A stretch of DNA of 31,306 nucleotides. It comes from CALARM01 sp964431735 (GTDB lineage: Bacteria > Vulcanimicrobiota > SpSt-956 > JAKJGF01). A program made the position numbers and the translations under genes. Location of the stretch: contig CAYSLJ010000085.1 in NCBI GenBank assembly GCA_964431735.1, positions 1-31,306 of the forward strand, given 5' to 3'. Shown piece by piece: positions 1 to 8,054 of this stretch (its first letter is position 1; each line of letters starts with the position of its first letter). The notes beneath the pieces are model-generated. The model did no database searches and was not told where the DNA came from. It saw only the letters and a list, made by a program, of their open reading frames with translations.

Positions 1-62
1 CTGCCCCATCCACTATCCCACTATACAATTCGTGGGCTTTCCCCGGAATCGTAAAAACCATA

Positions 63-773
63 TTACCTCAATATATATTCATATATCACCCAGGGCATCC
101 AGAGCACAGGTTCTGCTTCGACATCATTCCTCATAGTATATTCCGATGCCCGTAATGCTTCTTCATATAATTCTATCAATCCGTTACTATTAAATCTGAT
201 ATTCAATCTATCTCTGTACTCAGCTTCAAGTCTGTTACAGATAAAAGAATGAAAACTTCCCGAATCATATCCGAGAATTTCAAAGCCAAGTTCTTTCGAA
301 GTCTCCATATATTTACGGGATGACAAAATTTCATAAACTCCCGGTTTTCCGTATCCGTGAAGAGGTTTCTCCTTATATAAAAATTTATCTGCATATTCTT
401 TCGAAAGGCCTATGGCAAGTAACTTTATATGTCCCATATGCTTCAGGTATTTAGTATAAAATTCCCTGGCCGTATTTATATCAAAAAATACATTGGGCCA
501 CCCGAATCTGTTTGAATTAAAAAGTAAATCCACATATCTTTGCAGTTCAAAAAAACCGCCATTGTCAAGATTTAACTCCTCTTTAACCTGTTCAATCTCT
601 TCTTCACTGTTTTTCACCTGGCTTAAAGCCCATATACCGGGATAAATATTACAGATACAGCTACTGATTGAAAAAATCCTGGAAGGTAAAATGTCTTTAT
701 TCATGGGTTCCTGAATTTCATAACCTTTTACAAGGTAATAACCTCCCAGATAATAGTTATGTTTCTCTTTCAT
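63..773 (-). CDS. Hypothetical protein, 236 aa
   Basis: I do not recognise this protein. The start is the ATG at 773, which has an AGGAG 7 nt upstream. The frame stays open 15 codons further, but that part runs through a heptad repeat and has no ribosome site. The protein begins MKEKHNYYLGGYYL, has no signal peptide or membrane segment, and is rich in aromatic residues (RFGWPNVFFD, EPVLWMPWVIYEYI). Its mixed charged and aromatic composition looks like a soluble globular domain. It is transcribed in the same direction as the HEAT-repeat gene upstream of it, but about 175 bp with two repeat arrays separate them, so co-transcription is uncertain. The gene is probably real because it has a good ribosome site and sensible codon use. 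Its function is unknown. Confidence 0.75.
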   Translation of the reverse strand: MKEKHNYYLGGYYLVKGYEIQEPMNKDILPSRIFSISSCICNIYPGIWALSQVKNSEEEIEQVKEELNLDNGGFFELQRYVDLLFNSNRFGWPNVFFDINTAREFYTKYLKHMGHIKLLAIGLSKEYADKFLYKEKPLHGYGKPGVYEILSSRKYMETSKELGFEILGYDSGSFHSFICNRLEAEYRDRLNIRFNSNGLIELYEEALRASEYTMRNDVEAEPVLWMPWVIYEYILR

Positions 774-800
774 AATTTCTCCTTTTTTAATTACCGTCAT

Positions 801-818
801 AGGTAACGCGTAACGCAA
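801..818. repeat. GTAACGC heptad array (short)
   Basis: Two tandem copies of GTAACGC lie just upstream of the ribosome site of the preceding minus-strand gene. This is a small member of the heptad family found at most gene boundaries here. Confidence 0.6.
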
Positions 819-865
819 TAATTATATATGGAACAGCATATAGCTCTTAACGCATCAGACAAATT

Positions 866-935
866 GTTGAGAGTTAATGGTTGAAAATTGAGAATTGAAA
901 TTAACTTTAAGCTCTCAACTCTCAGCTCTTAACCA
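866..935. repeat. TTGAGAG-type heptad arrays, opposed arms
   Basis: The left arm (866-898) is built of 7-bp steps such as TTGAGAG, TTGAAAA and TTGAGAA. The right arm (911-935) carries the reverse complement type, CTCTCAA and CTCTCAG. The arms can pair around a short spacer to form a hairpin downstream of the HEAT gene, so it could act as a terminator or processing structure. Confidence 0.6.
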
Positions 936-949
936 TATAAATGAAACAA

Positions 950-1753
950 TTACGTTACTCTGAATGTAACAGTTACACTGAAACTCTCATTCTTAGCATT
1001 TATTTCCTGAAATTTTCTTAATATTTCTCTCGCTTCTTCCGTATTGGGTTTTATTTCTATATTTAATTTCATTACTTCCGAAGAAATTATATCTTTCTCA
1101 AAAGAAACTATCTTTTGAGTGTCCTTCGGTACTTCTGGACAGGAAATATTTTCTTTCTCCATAGATATAAAACGTTCAATATCAATAGATTTTCCACTTT
1201 TTTTCCCTTCATCGACTTTTGGCGGCCTGTCAAATATGGGATTGGCTTTTACAACAACAATATCCTTTTCATCCAGACTTTCTGCAAGGTCATGTTTTAT
1301 AATCTCTTCACCCATTATTCTCCTGACAGCTTTTTCCATCTGTGATTTTGTATAATCATCTGTTTCTACATTAATGGCCTCTTCAAGTTCTTTAATCGAA
1401 GATTCTCTTTTCAAAGAACTGATAGCAGAAGCAGCGGCTCCTCTTACAAATTTACTCTGATCCATAAGAGAATTAAGTAAAGCTCTTTCTGCATCAGGGG
1501 ATTTGTAAACTGCCAGTGCCCAGCAGGCTCTCACCTTTATCTCTTCCCTGCTATCCTGCAATGCACGAATACATTCTGAAACCTTCTTAAAATTATATGT
1601 TTTACCGATTTTCATTTTTAATAATATTATAAAGGTTACCACTATAAAAACTACGATAGCTAAGGCAGCAATACGCCAGTAAAACGGTATCTGATTTACT
1701 AAAGACATCAGATCAGGTTCATGTATTCCTGTTGACGATAATAAAAATAACAT
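950..1753 (-). CDS. Membrane-anchored HEAT-repeat protein
   Basis: This 267-residue protein has one clear membrane segment at about residues 27-47 (WRIAALAIVVFIVVTFIILL). A cytoplasmic-type HEAT/PBS-lyase-like helical repeat region follows at about 55-145 (IRALQDSREEIKVRACWALA, LMDQSKFVRGAAASAISSL), then a charged linker and a C-terminal segment ending SFSVTVTFRVT. HEAT repeats are protein-binding scaffolds, and no catalytic residues are visible. It resembles the gene at 12361-13308 in design: a membrane helix, then a basic stretch with Y-[ND]-F-K-x-V-x-x-C-[IL]-[RK]-A-L, then HEAT units, so the two look like distant paralogues. The start at 1753 has only a weak AAAGAAAG ribosome site, and a heptad array lies directly upstream. 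The partner is unknown. Confidence 0.8.
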   Translation of the reverse strand: MLFLLSSTGIHEPDLMSLVNQIPFYWRIAALAIVVFIVVTFIILLKMKIGKTYNFKKVSECIRALQDSREEIKVRACWALAVYKSPDAERALLNSLMDQSKFVRGAAASAISSLKRESSIKELEEAINVETDDYTKSQMEKAVRRIMGEEIIKHDLAESLDEKDIVVVKANPIFDRPPKVDEGKKSGKSIDIERFISMEKENISCPEVPKDTQKIVSFEKDIISSEVMKLNIEIKPNTEEAREILRKFQEINAKNESFSVTVTFRVT

Positions 1754-1773
1754 AGTTTGTTCAACTTTCTTTT

Positions 1774-1847
1774 AGTGAGTATTGAGTGGTGAGTAGTGAG
1801 TAGAATATAGCACAGTCACTCACTATTCACTACTCAATACTCACTCA
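1774..1847. repeat. GTGAGTA heptad arrays, opposed arms
   Basis: The left arm (from 1774) reads GTGAGTA/TTGAGTG/GTGAGTA and the right arm (about 1816-1847) carries the complementary CACTCAC/TATTCAC units. The arms pair over about 25 bp. Where they differ, the plus-strand RNA keeps G-U pairs (G opposite T), so the fold would be better in plus-strand RNA. It sits between the divergent HEAT and S8 protease genes. The remaining part of this 302-bp spacer is AT-rich and holds only the promoter listed next. Confidence 0.75.
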
Positions 1848-1976
1848 TTAATTATGAATTGTTATGAAACTAAATATAATATAACCTGGTCACCATTCAC
1901 AATTTTCATATAATTATTCTATAGATTTTTGTTAACAAAATTTTAACAAATTAACTGATAAGAATCAAGGGAAATA

Positions 1977-1985
1977 TGATATAAT
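1977..1985 (+). promoter_or_regulatory. Extended -10 promoter for the S8 protease
   Basis: TGATATAAT gives a perfect TATAAT (1980-1985) preceded by the extended -10 TGN. No good -35 is present at 17 bp, which extended -10 promoters tolerate. It would give a leader of about 60 nt before the protease start. Confidence 0.45.
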
Positions 1986-2055
1986 TTATGCGTATAGTTG
2001 TATATATAAAAGCCTTCAAAACAGATAAAGAAGCCTAATGACAGGAGGAAATTAA

Positions 2056-3741
2056 ATGAAAAGCATTTCCCAGGCGACTACAAGTCAATATCTGGCAGCC
2101 CTGAGGAATCTTAACCAGGATAATAAATATCAGGCAACACCGAAAATGGAAAGAAGCCCTTCTGATAGAACATCAGAAGATACAGTCGTATTGTCTGAAA
2201 AATCACGGAGTTCAGAAGATGATAATTTCATAAGTGTAATAATATCCACAGATAATCCTCAAAAAAAGGAAGCACTGTTAAGTGCCAATGCCAGGATGAA
2301 ATCAGAGCATAAAATCCCCAGAAAAGTAAGGGTAGACAGAACACTTGGAGGCGGGGAATTTATAGCGAAGGTAGATAAAAAAACCATTAAAAATCTTGAA
2401 TCTGCAGGTTTCAAAGTAATAGAAGATGCCCAGGATTTTGTCCTTCCTATTTTTCCTAACAGAGTTCAATGTAAATCAAAGGAAGAAAAAACTATACCCT
2501 CTGTTACAAAAGAAGCAAAACAGTCAGGTAATCAGTTAGTTAATAATGTAACAAAACTTGCCATTAACGCTACAACCGATATAGATAATCTGACAGCTAC
2601 AGGAAGAGGTGTATCTATTGCCATACTGGATACAGGCATAGCCCCCCATCCTGATATAAAAGATAAAATAATAGCCTTTAAAGATTTTGTAAATGATAAA
2701 GAAGGTCCCTATGATGATAACGGTCATGGAACACATGTAGCAGGTGATGCAGCAGGTACAGGCGCAACGTCTCAGGGAAAATATAAAGGAACTGCTCCCG
2801 ATGCCCACATAGTAGGGGTAAAAGTATTGAATTCCGATGGAGGAGCAAAGGTATCAAATATAGTTGAAGGTATAGACTGGGTAATTGAGAACAGAGACAA
2901 ATATAATATAAGAGTTATAAATATGTCTATAGGTGTTCCTTCGCCGGGACATCAATTTGATCCTATAGATAAAGCTGTAGAGAGAGCTGCAAGTGCAGGT
3001 ATAGTTGTAGTTGCCGCTGCTGGAAATGAAGGGCCTAAAATGGGAACTATCGGAGGAGCGCCCGGTAACAGTCCCTTTGCTTTAACAGTAGGAGCAGTAG
3101 ATGATAAAAATACTGTAGACAAAAGTGATGATGAAATAGCACCTTTTTCAAGCAGAGGTCCCACTATAGACGGAATAGCGAAACCTGATCTGGTAGCACC
3201 CGGAACAAATATAATCTCTCTTAATATCTCAGGAAGCCAGATTGACAAAATAGCAAGATCAGTAAAATATTTAAAGGAATTACCGGATGAAAAACTCAAA
3301 GAACTTCCGAAAGAACTCTTTGAAGGCCTCGGCCTTAATCCGGCTGTAAAGGAAAAAACACCCGGAGAAATAAGGAAGTATCTTGAAAAGAACCTTCCCA
3401 ACATTAACTATGTAGATGAATATTATGTAGGTATGCCGGGTACATCTATGGCTGCTCCCATAACAGCCGGAATTGTGGCAGATATGCTGGAGACGAACCC
3501 TCAGTTATCACCTGCCCAGGTAAAGGATATATTAACAAAATCAGCAGATGATATGGGACTGCAGAAAGCGTCTCAGGGAGCGGGAGTTATAGATCCTCCT
3601 GAGGCTCTTTACAAAGCATCTAACCTGAGGGGAGAACTGCCTGAATCTTTTATATCACTGAGAGATAATTTCATTGCTTCAACCAGAAATGATATATTTT
3701 ATATAAGCGGTTCTGCAGGAGGAAGCAGGGTAAAAACTTAA
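2056..3741 (+). CDS. Subtilisin-like S8 serine protease
   Basis: The 561-residue protein carries the full S8 catalytic set: Asp192 (AILDTGI), His224 (NGHGTHVAG), oxyanion Asn324 (AAAGNEGP) and nucleophile Ser464 (GTSMAAP). Residues about 57-125 look like an inhibitor-I9-type propeptide that would fold the protease and be cleaved off. There is no N-terminal signal peptide: the chain opens with a polar MKSISQATTSQYLAALRN. It is therefore either intracellular or exported by an unrecognised route. An unusual, charged, helical insertion of about 55 residues (395-450) separates the substrate-binding strand from the Ser loop. The ribosome site is AGGAGG, well spaced, and an extended -10 promoter lies upstream. 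It is a single-gene unit ending at a heptad hairpin. Confidence 0.93.
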   Translation: MKSISQATTSQYLAALRNLNQDNKYQATPKMERSPSDRTSEDTVVLSEKSRSSEDDNFISVIISTDNPQKKEALLSANARMKSEHKIPRKVRVDRTLGGGEFIAKVDKKTIKNLESAGFKVIEDAQDFVLPIFPNRVQCKSKEEKTIPSVTKEAKQSGNQLVNNVTKLAINATTDIDNLTATGRGVSIAILDTGIAPHPDIKDKIIAFKDFVNDKEGPYDDNGHGTHVAGDAAGTGATSQGKYKGTAPDAHIVGVKVLNSDGGAKVSNIVEGIDWVIENRDKYNIRVINMSIGVPSPGHQFDPIDKAVERAASAGIVVVAAAGNEGPKMGTIGGAPGNSPFALTVGAVDDKNTVDKSDDEIAPFSSRGPTIDGIAKPDLVAPGTNIISLNISGSQIDKIARSVKYLKELPDEKLKELPKELFEGLGLNPAVKEKTPGEIRKYLEKNLPNINYVDEYYVGMPGTSMAAPITAGIVADMLETNPQLSPAQVKDILTKSADDMGLQKASQGAGVIDPPEALYKASNLRGELPESFISLRDNFIASTRNDIFYISGSAGGSRVKT

Positions 3742-3812
3742 CGGTGACCGGTGAACAGTGACCGAAACTTTAATTTTTATTATGTTGCATGGCTCACTGT
3801 TCACTGTTCACT
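3742..3812. repeat. GTGAACA heptad hairpin between convergent genes
   Basis: GTGAACAGTGA (3751-3761) is perfectly complementary to TCACTGTTCAC (3794-3804), and both arms continue in 7-bp steps. It lies between two convergent stop codons, where a bidirectional terminator would be expected. There is no long U-run directly after the stem. Confidence 0.75.
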
Positions 3813-3818
3813 AAAAAT

Positions 3819-4736
3819 CTATTCTGATTTATAATCTTCTCCTAATTTTTTGACTATCTCAAGAGCCTTTCTTATAGAATCATAATCACTGTCTTTTGCC
3901 TCTACATATCCGTCTACTTTAATTTTTTCTGCCAGTATTTTAGTCTCTTCTGTTTTTCCTATAGTCAGAAAAACATCCAGTAATTTCTTTGCAATTTCAG
4001 GATCGAACTTTTTAGATATAAGAATAGGTCCCATAGGAATTGGAGCTGAAGTCTTCAATATTTTAAGTTCCTCTGTTTTGTCATTCTTTTCTTTAACAAA
4101 AGCATAATCAAATATACCTGCGCCATCTATATATTTTTGATAGACCCCTTCGAGAGAAGAATCATGACCTCCAGAATATGTTACCTTTGAAAAAAATTTC
4201 AGTGATTTAACACCTTCTTCTGAAAGCATAGCCCTGGGGAAAAGATATCCTGACGTAGAATCTCTGTCAGTAAATGCAAAATTTTTACCTTTAAGTCCTG
4301 CAATATCATTAATACCACTGTCTTTGCGAACGATTATTACACTGGTATAAAATGGCTGACCGTTAGCGGTAGGTTTTACAAGGGGAAGTGCTCCTGCTTT
4401 TTTATGGGCCTCTACATATATAAGTGGCCCTGCATAACAGAAATCAACTTCTTTACTGGAAAGGGCTTCTATTATTTCATGATATGATTTTTTTATAGTT
4501 ACATCTACAGGTATGCCTGTTTCCTGAGTAATATAATCGGCCAGCATGGACCATCCTTCTAACATTTTAAGCCTGTTATCCATAGGTATTGAAGCAAATA
4601 CAAGAGGTTTCATTGCAGGATTAACAGTAGGCTCTGGGGGAGCAGTAGGTACAGGTGTAGATTCCGGTGGAGATACGAACTGGCATCCGGTAATAAAAAT
4701 TATTAGAAGAAGTGATATATAAATAATTTTTTGCAC
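3819..4736 (-). CDS. PhnD-like ABC substrate-binding lipoprotein
   Basis: The protein has 305 residues with a lipoprotein signal ending in FITGC (Cys18), then a Pro/Thr-rich tether (about 20-43). A phosphate/phosphonate-type periplasmic binding domain follows (VFASIPMDNRLKMLEGW, VDFCYAGPLIYVEA, GLKGKNFAFTDRDSTSGYLF), the pattern of the PhnD/phosphite/phosphonate binding family. It would sit on the outer face of the cytoplasmic membrane or in the periplasm and bind a small, probably anionic, solute. No permease or ATPase gene is next to it, so the ligand is open. It starts with GTG, with AGGAAGGA 7 nt upstream. It begins 13 bp after the Nudix regulator and is almost certainly co-transcribed with it. 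Confidence 0.87.
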   Translation of the reverse strand: MQKIIYISLLLIIFITGCQFVSPPESTPVPTAPPEPTVNPAMKPLVFASIPMDNRLKMLEGWSMLADYITQETGIPVDVTIKKSYHEIIEALSSKEVDFCYAGPLIYVEAHKKAGALPLVKPTANGQPFYTSVIIVRKDSGINDIAGLKGKNFAFTDRDSTSGYLFPRAMLSEEGVKSLKFFSKVTYSGGHDSSLEGVYQKYIDGAGIFDYAFVKEKNDKTEELKILKTSAPIPMGPILISKKFDPEIAKKLLDVFLTIGKTEETKILAEKIKVDGYVEAKDSDYDSIRKALEIVKKLGEDYKSE

Positions 4737-4749
4737 AGAATAATCCTTC

Positions 4750-5457
4750 CTAACATGGGAAAATAATACCAGAATCTTTTACTTCAAGAAATTTTTCGAA
4801 AGAAAATCTGTAAAGTCTGGCAGGTCTGTGAAGAGTCTTCATTATCTTCTTACCTGTATCTTCCAGTATATTGAGGGAGAGTATTTTCTTCCTGAAATTT
4901 CTCTTATCCAGTGTTTTATCCAGAATAACCTCGTAAACCTTCTGAAGTTCACTGAGAGTAAATTCTTCCGGCAAAAGCTGAAATCCTGCAGATGTATACT
5001 CAAGTTTATATCTCAATCTTGTAATGGCATAATCCATAATCTTACTGTGGTCAAAAGCAAGAGAAGGTAATTCTTTTGTCGAATACCATCTGACTTCTTC
5101 TGCATCTGTAGATGCGTAAAGTTCAAGTTTTTCACTGTTTATAAGTGCAAAATAGGCCACAGTAATAACCCGTGTACGGGGGTCTCTCCCTGGATCACCA
5201 AAGGTGTATAATTGCTCCAGATATACATCTAAAACACCTGTTTCTTCTTTTAACTCTCTGAAAGCTGCTTCTTCAAGAGATTCGTCTATTTTAACAAACC
5301 CGCCGGGAATTGCCCAGAAATTCTGATAGGGAGGTAATTTTCTCTTTATCAACAGAACCTTCAAATCATTATCTCTGATTGTAAAAATAACTATATCTAC
5401 AGTAACAGATGGTCGTTCATATTTAGAAGGATCGTAATCTTTAATGTTGTCTTCCAT
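4750..5457 (-). CDS. nrtR: NrtR-type Nudix transcriptional regulator
   Basis: Residues about 15-145 form a Nudix hydrolase domain with an intact Nudix box at 53-75 (GFVKIDE, then REL-x-EE-x-G). Residues about 160-222 match the winged helix-turn-helix typical of NrtR (FTLSELQKVYEVIL, LDKRNFRKKIL, RPARLYRF). In this family the Nudix domain senses ADP-ribose or related NAD metabolites and the C-terminal domain binds operators of NAD-metabolism genes. The complete Nudix box means it could still hydrolyse ADP-ribose, whereas many pure regulators have lost it. The start ATG has AGGAG at good spacing. It leads a two-gene unit with the PhnD-like lipoprotein, and an NAD synthetase gene lies 14 kb away. 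I could not define an operator. Confidence 0.85.
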   Translation of the reverse strand: MEDNIKDYDPSKYERPSVTVDIVIFTIRDNDLKVLLIKRKLPPYQNFWAIPGGFVKIDESLEEAAFRELKEETGVLDVYLEQLYTFGDPGRDPRTRVITVAYFALINSEKLELYASTDAEEVRWYSTKELPSLAFDHSKIMDYAITRLRYKLEYTSAGFQLLPEEFTLSELQKVYEVILDKTLDKRNFRKKILSLNILEDTGKKIMKTLHRPARLYRFSFEKFLEVKDSGIIFPC

Positions 5458-5479
5458 ATTAATTACTCCTTTATATAAT

Positions 5480-5510
5480 CGTGACCCGTGACGCGTGACC
5501 CGTGACGGGA
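5480..5510. repeat. GTGACCC/GTGACGC heptad array
   Basis: Four tandem 7-bp units of the GTGACSC type lie about 20 bp upstream of the nrtR start, in its leader. Confidence 0.7.
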
Positions 5511-5520
5511 GATTTGCTTT

Positions 5521-5577
5521 AATGAGTATTGATTAGTGAGTAAATTTTATCAACTCACCACTCACTGCTCACTGATT
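5521..5577. repeat. GTGAGTA heptad arrays, opposed arms
   Basis: The left arm is GAGTATTGATTAGTGAGTA and the right arm is CTCACCACTCACTGCTCACT. They fold into a hairpin directly downstream of the metG stop, a plausible terminator for metG. Confidence 0.7.
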
Positions 5578-5593
5578 GCACTTCTTAAAAGTA

Positions 5594-7654
5594 CTAACTG
5601 ATTGTTGCTCCCGGCTCAATATCCTTTGCAACTGATAAAACAGTGAGTTTATCACCGATAGAAGCGGCAAGTATCATACCATTCGATTCTACATTCATAA
5701 GTTTTACAGGAGCAAGATTTGCCACAACAATCACAGTCTGTCCGACCAGTTCTTCAGGTTTATAATGCTGTGCCATACCTGCAACGACCTGACGTTTTTC
5801 AAAACCCAGGTCCAGAAGAACCTTCAATAATTTTTTAGATTTCGGAACCTGTTCTACCGTAAGAACTTTAGCCACACGAAAATCGAGTTTTGCAAAATCA
5901 TCATACGTTATCGTCTCTTTAAGAGGCCCATATTCAAGAGCCGGTTTTCCCTTTTCTTTCTGTATTTGCATAAATTCTTCTTTCATCTTCTCCATTTCAC
6001 CTTCTATTATCTTATCATCAATTTTGGCAAAGAGTACTACAGGCTTCCCGATTGTCATACCGGGTGCCAGTTCTTTTTCTGCAATATTCTGCCATCTTTC
6101 CTTTTCAAGGTCTGTAATGTAGCCAATCATAGACCAGAGTTTTTTACTGCTCTCAGGCATAAAGGGGAAAGATATAACAGAAAGCACAGAAAGAAGCTTT
6201 GCACAGACATACATAGTAGTGCCACAGTCTGACAGATTATCCTTCCTGGATTTCCACGGAGCCTTATCATTATAATACCTGTTACCCTTTCGGGCCAGTT
6301 CCATAAGTTCATGAGAGGCCTGACGGTTTTTAAAATTCAGGAGACATTCTTCTATGATAGCGGGAGTTTTCTTTATTTCTTCCATCATATTCACATCTAT
6401 ATCTGCCATATTACCGGGAGCAGGAATCTTTCCGTCAAAATATTTTTCGATAAATGTAAGGACTCTATGAACAAGATTCCCGTACGTATCTGCAAGATGA
6501 TCATTATTTCTGCTCTGAAAATCCTTCCATGTAAATTCTGTATCCCTGTTTTCCGGGCTGTTGCTTATAATGGCATAACGAATTACATCAGCAGGATATT
6601 TCTGGAAGAAATCATCGACTGATATATACCAGCCCTCGCTTTTTGAGAACTGTTTCCCTTCAAGATTATAAAATTCGTTGGCAGGAACATTCCATGGCAT
6701 AACAAGAGGCTTGTCCTGGCCCATAATCATGGCAGGCCATACAACACAGTGGAAAGATATATTATCTTTTCCGATAAAATGTACAAGTTTACACTCTTTA
6801 TCGTACCAGTAATCTTTCCATTTTTCAGGATTTTCCTGTTTTTCCGCCCATTCCATCGTGGAAGATATATATCCTATAGGCGCATCAAACCATACATAAA
6901 GAACTTTACCCTGTGCATTTTCAAGGGGCACCGGAACACCCCAGCCAAGATCTCTTGTAATAGGCCTTTCTTCAAGACCATTTTTTATCATATTACCTAT
7001 AAAATGTCTGACATTTTCTTTCCACTCTTTATGGGAATCAAGCCATGCAAGGAGTTTTTCAGAAAGTAATTGAAGCTGTAAAAACCAGTGTTCTGTCTCT
7101 TTTATTTCAGGTTGTTCATTACAGACTTTACATTTAGGCTCTCCTAACTCCATAGCTTCAAGCCATTTCCCGCATTTACCGCATTCATCTCCTCTTGCGC
7201 CTTCATATCCGCAGGCAGGACATATACCCATAACATACCTGTCTGCAAGAAAACGATTACAGGATTTACAGAAGAGCTGTTTTGTAACATGAGATTTTAC
7301 ATAACCGTTATTATAGAGATCCATGAAAAATTCCTGTGATAACTTATAATGATGTTTCATGGAAGTACGGGAAAAATTATCAAATTTTATATTGAAATTA
7401 TCAAAAATAGTCTTTATAACATTATGATATTTATCTACATGCTCCTGAGGTGTTGTTTTTTCTTTTTCTGCCGAAATGGTGATTGCCACACCATGTTCGT
7501 CTGTGCCGCATATATAAATAATATCGGCTCCCCTCATACGCTGAAATCTTACATATATATCTGCAGGGAGATATGCTCCTGCAATATGTCCGAAATGTAT
7601 GGGGCCGTTTGCATAAGGCAATGCACTTGTTACAAGATATTTTTCTTTATTCAT
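5594..7654 (-). CDS. metG: Methionyl-tRNA synthetase
   Basis: This is the class I synthetase that charges tRNA-Met with methionine in the cytoplasm. Signature sites are HFGH at residues 20-23 (the HIGH motif) and KQFSKS at 334-339 (the KMSKS motif). Two Cys4 zinc knuckles lie in the connective region (C129, C132, C145, C148 and C158, C161, C175, C178). An anticodon-binding helical domain follows, then a C-terminal EMAP-II/Trbp-like tRNA-binding domain from about residue 588 (FRVAKVLTVEQVPKSKKLLK). The length of 686 residues is normal for the dimeric bacterial form with that extra domain. ATG has AGGAG 10 nt upstream. It is a single-gene unit flanked by heptad arrays. Confidence 0.97.
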   Translation of the reverse strand: MNKEKYLVTSALPYANGPIHFGHIAGAYLPADIYVRFQRMRGADIIYICGTDEHGVAITISAEKEKTTPQEHVDKYHNVIKTIFDNFNIKFDNFSRTSMKHHYKLSQEFFMDLYNNGYVKSHVTKQLFCKSCNRFLADRYVMGICPACGYEGARGDECGKCGKWLEAMELGEPKCKVCNEQPEIKETEHWFLQLQLLSEKLLAWLDSHKEWKENVRHFIGNMIKNGLEERPITRDLGWGVPVPLENAQGKVLYVWFDAPIGYISSTMEWAEKQENPEKWKDYWYDKECKLVHFIGKDNISFHCVVWPAMIMGQDKPLVMPWNVPANEFYNLEGKQFSKSEGWYISVDDFFQKYPADVIRYAIISNSPENRDTEFTWKDFQSRNNDHLADTYGNLVHRVLTFIEKYFDGKIPAPGNMADIDVNMMEEIKKTPAIIEECLLNFKNRQASHELMELARKGNRYYNDKAPWKSRKDNLSDCGTTMYVCAKLLSVLSVISFPFMPESSKKLWSMIGYITDLEKERWQNIAEKELAPGMTIGKPVVLFAKIDDKIIEGEMEKMKEEFMQIQKEKGKPALEYGPLKETITYDDFAKLDFRVAKVLTVEQVPKSKKLLKVLLDLGFEKRQVVAGMAQHYKPEELVGQTVIVVANLAPVKLMNVESNGMILAASIGDKLTVLSVAKDIEPGATIS

Positions 7655-7721
7655 ACAAGAAAACTCCTAACTTCAATGATTAACAGTGTAAACCTGGAAA
7701 GATAAAACGTTTATATGAGAA

Positions 7722-7778
7722 TCGTAACACGTTACGGGAGGAAGAAATTCTCATACTTCGTTGTGACCGAACAGGTCA
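7722..7778. repeat. Heptad remnant and small inverted repeat upstream of metG
   Basis: CGTAACACGTTACGGG (about 7726-7741) is a short heptad-family copy. TGACC-GAACA-GGTCA (7764-7778) is a 5-bp perfect inverted repeat that could be an operator or small hairpin. Both lie in the 400-bp spacer 7655-8054, which otherwise holds the dispersed repeat at 7881-7910, a small heptad-like inverted repeat around 7856-7880, and AT-rich sequence. I see no clear metG promoter. Confidence 0.45.
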
Positions 7779-7880
7779 TAGTTGTTACACAGTCTATAAA
7801 AATTTAGTTTCTATAAATAACTTGACAAATGTCACTTTTAATAAAATAGCAATTAACTATTAGTTTCAGCTAATAGCTAA

Positions 7881-7910
7881 TACTGCTCCAGATAAATTCG
7901 TACCCATTTT
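7881..7910 (-). repeat. Dispersed ~30-bp repeat, copy 1
   Basis: On the minus strand it reads AAAATGGGTACGAATTTATC followed by TGGAGCAGTA. A second copy is at 18384-18413. The two match at 26 of 30 positions and all four differences are transitions. Both copies are intergenic. Confidence 0.6.
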
Positions 7911-8054
7911 ATCAAAGCAGGTAATATGACAATGTCAAAATAATTACCAGATTATATTATCACAAATAGAAAGTACTTTCAATTTATTGATTATGTTTTT
8001 TTATGACACATAGATTTACTTTTACCGGGAACTGCATTTTCAAACGTAATCCAA

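Noticed and set aside
2952..3404. A 150-codon open frame antisense to the S8 protease
   Set aside because: It lies fully opposite a well-supported catalytic domain, has no ribosome site and mirrors the codon pattern of the real gene.
7655..8054. A riboswitch or T-box leader upstream of metG
   Set aside because: No specifier/antiterminator T-box sequence or known SAM-type core could be recognised; the spacer holds repeats and AT-rich sequence.
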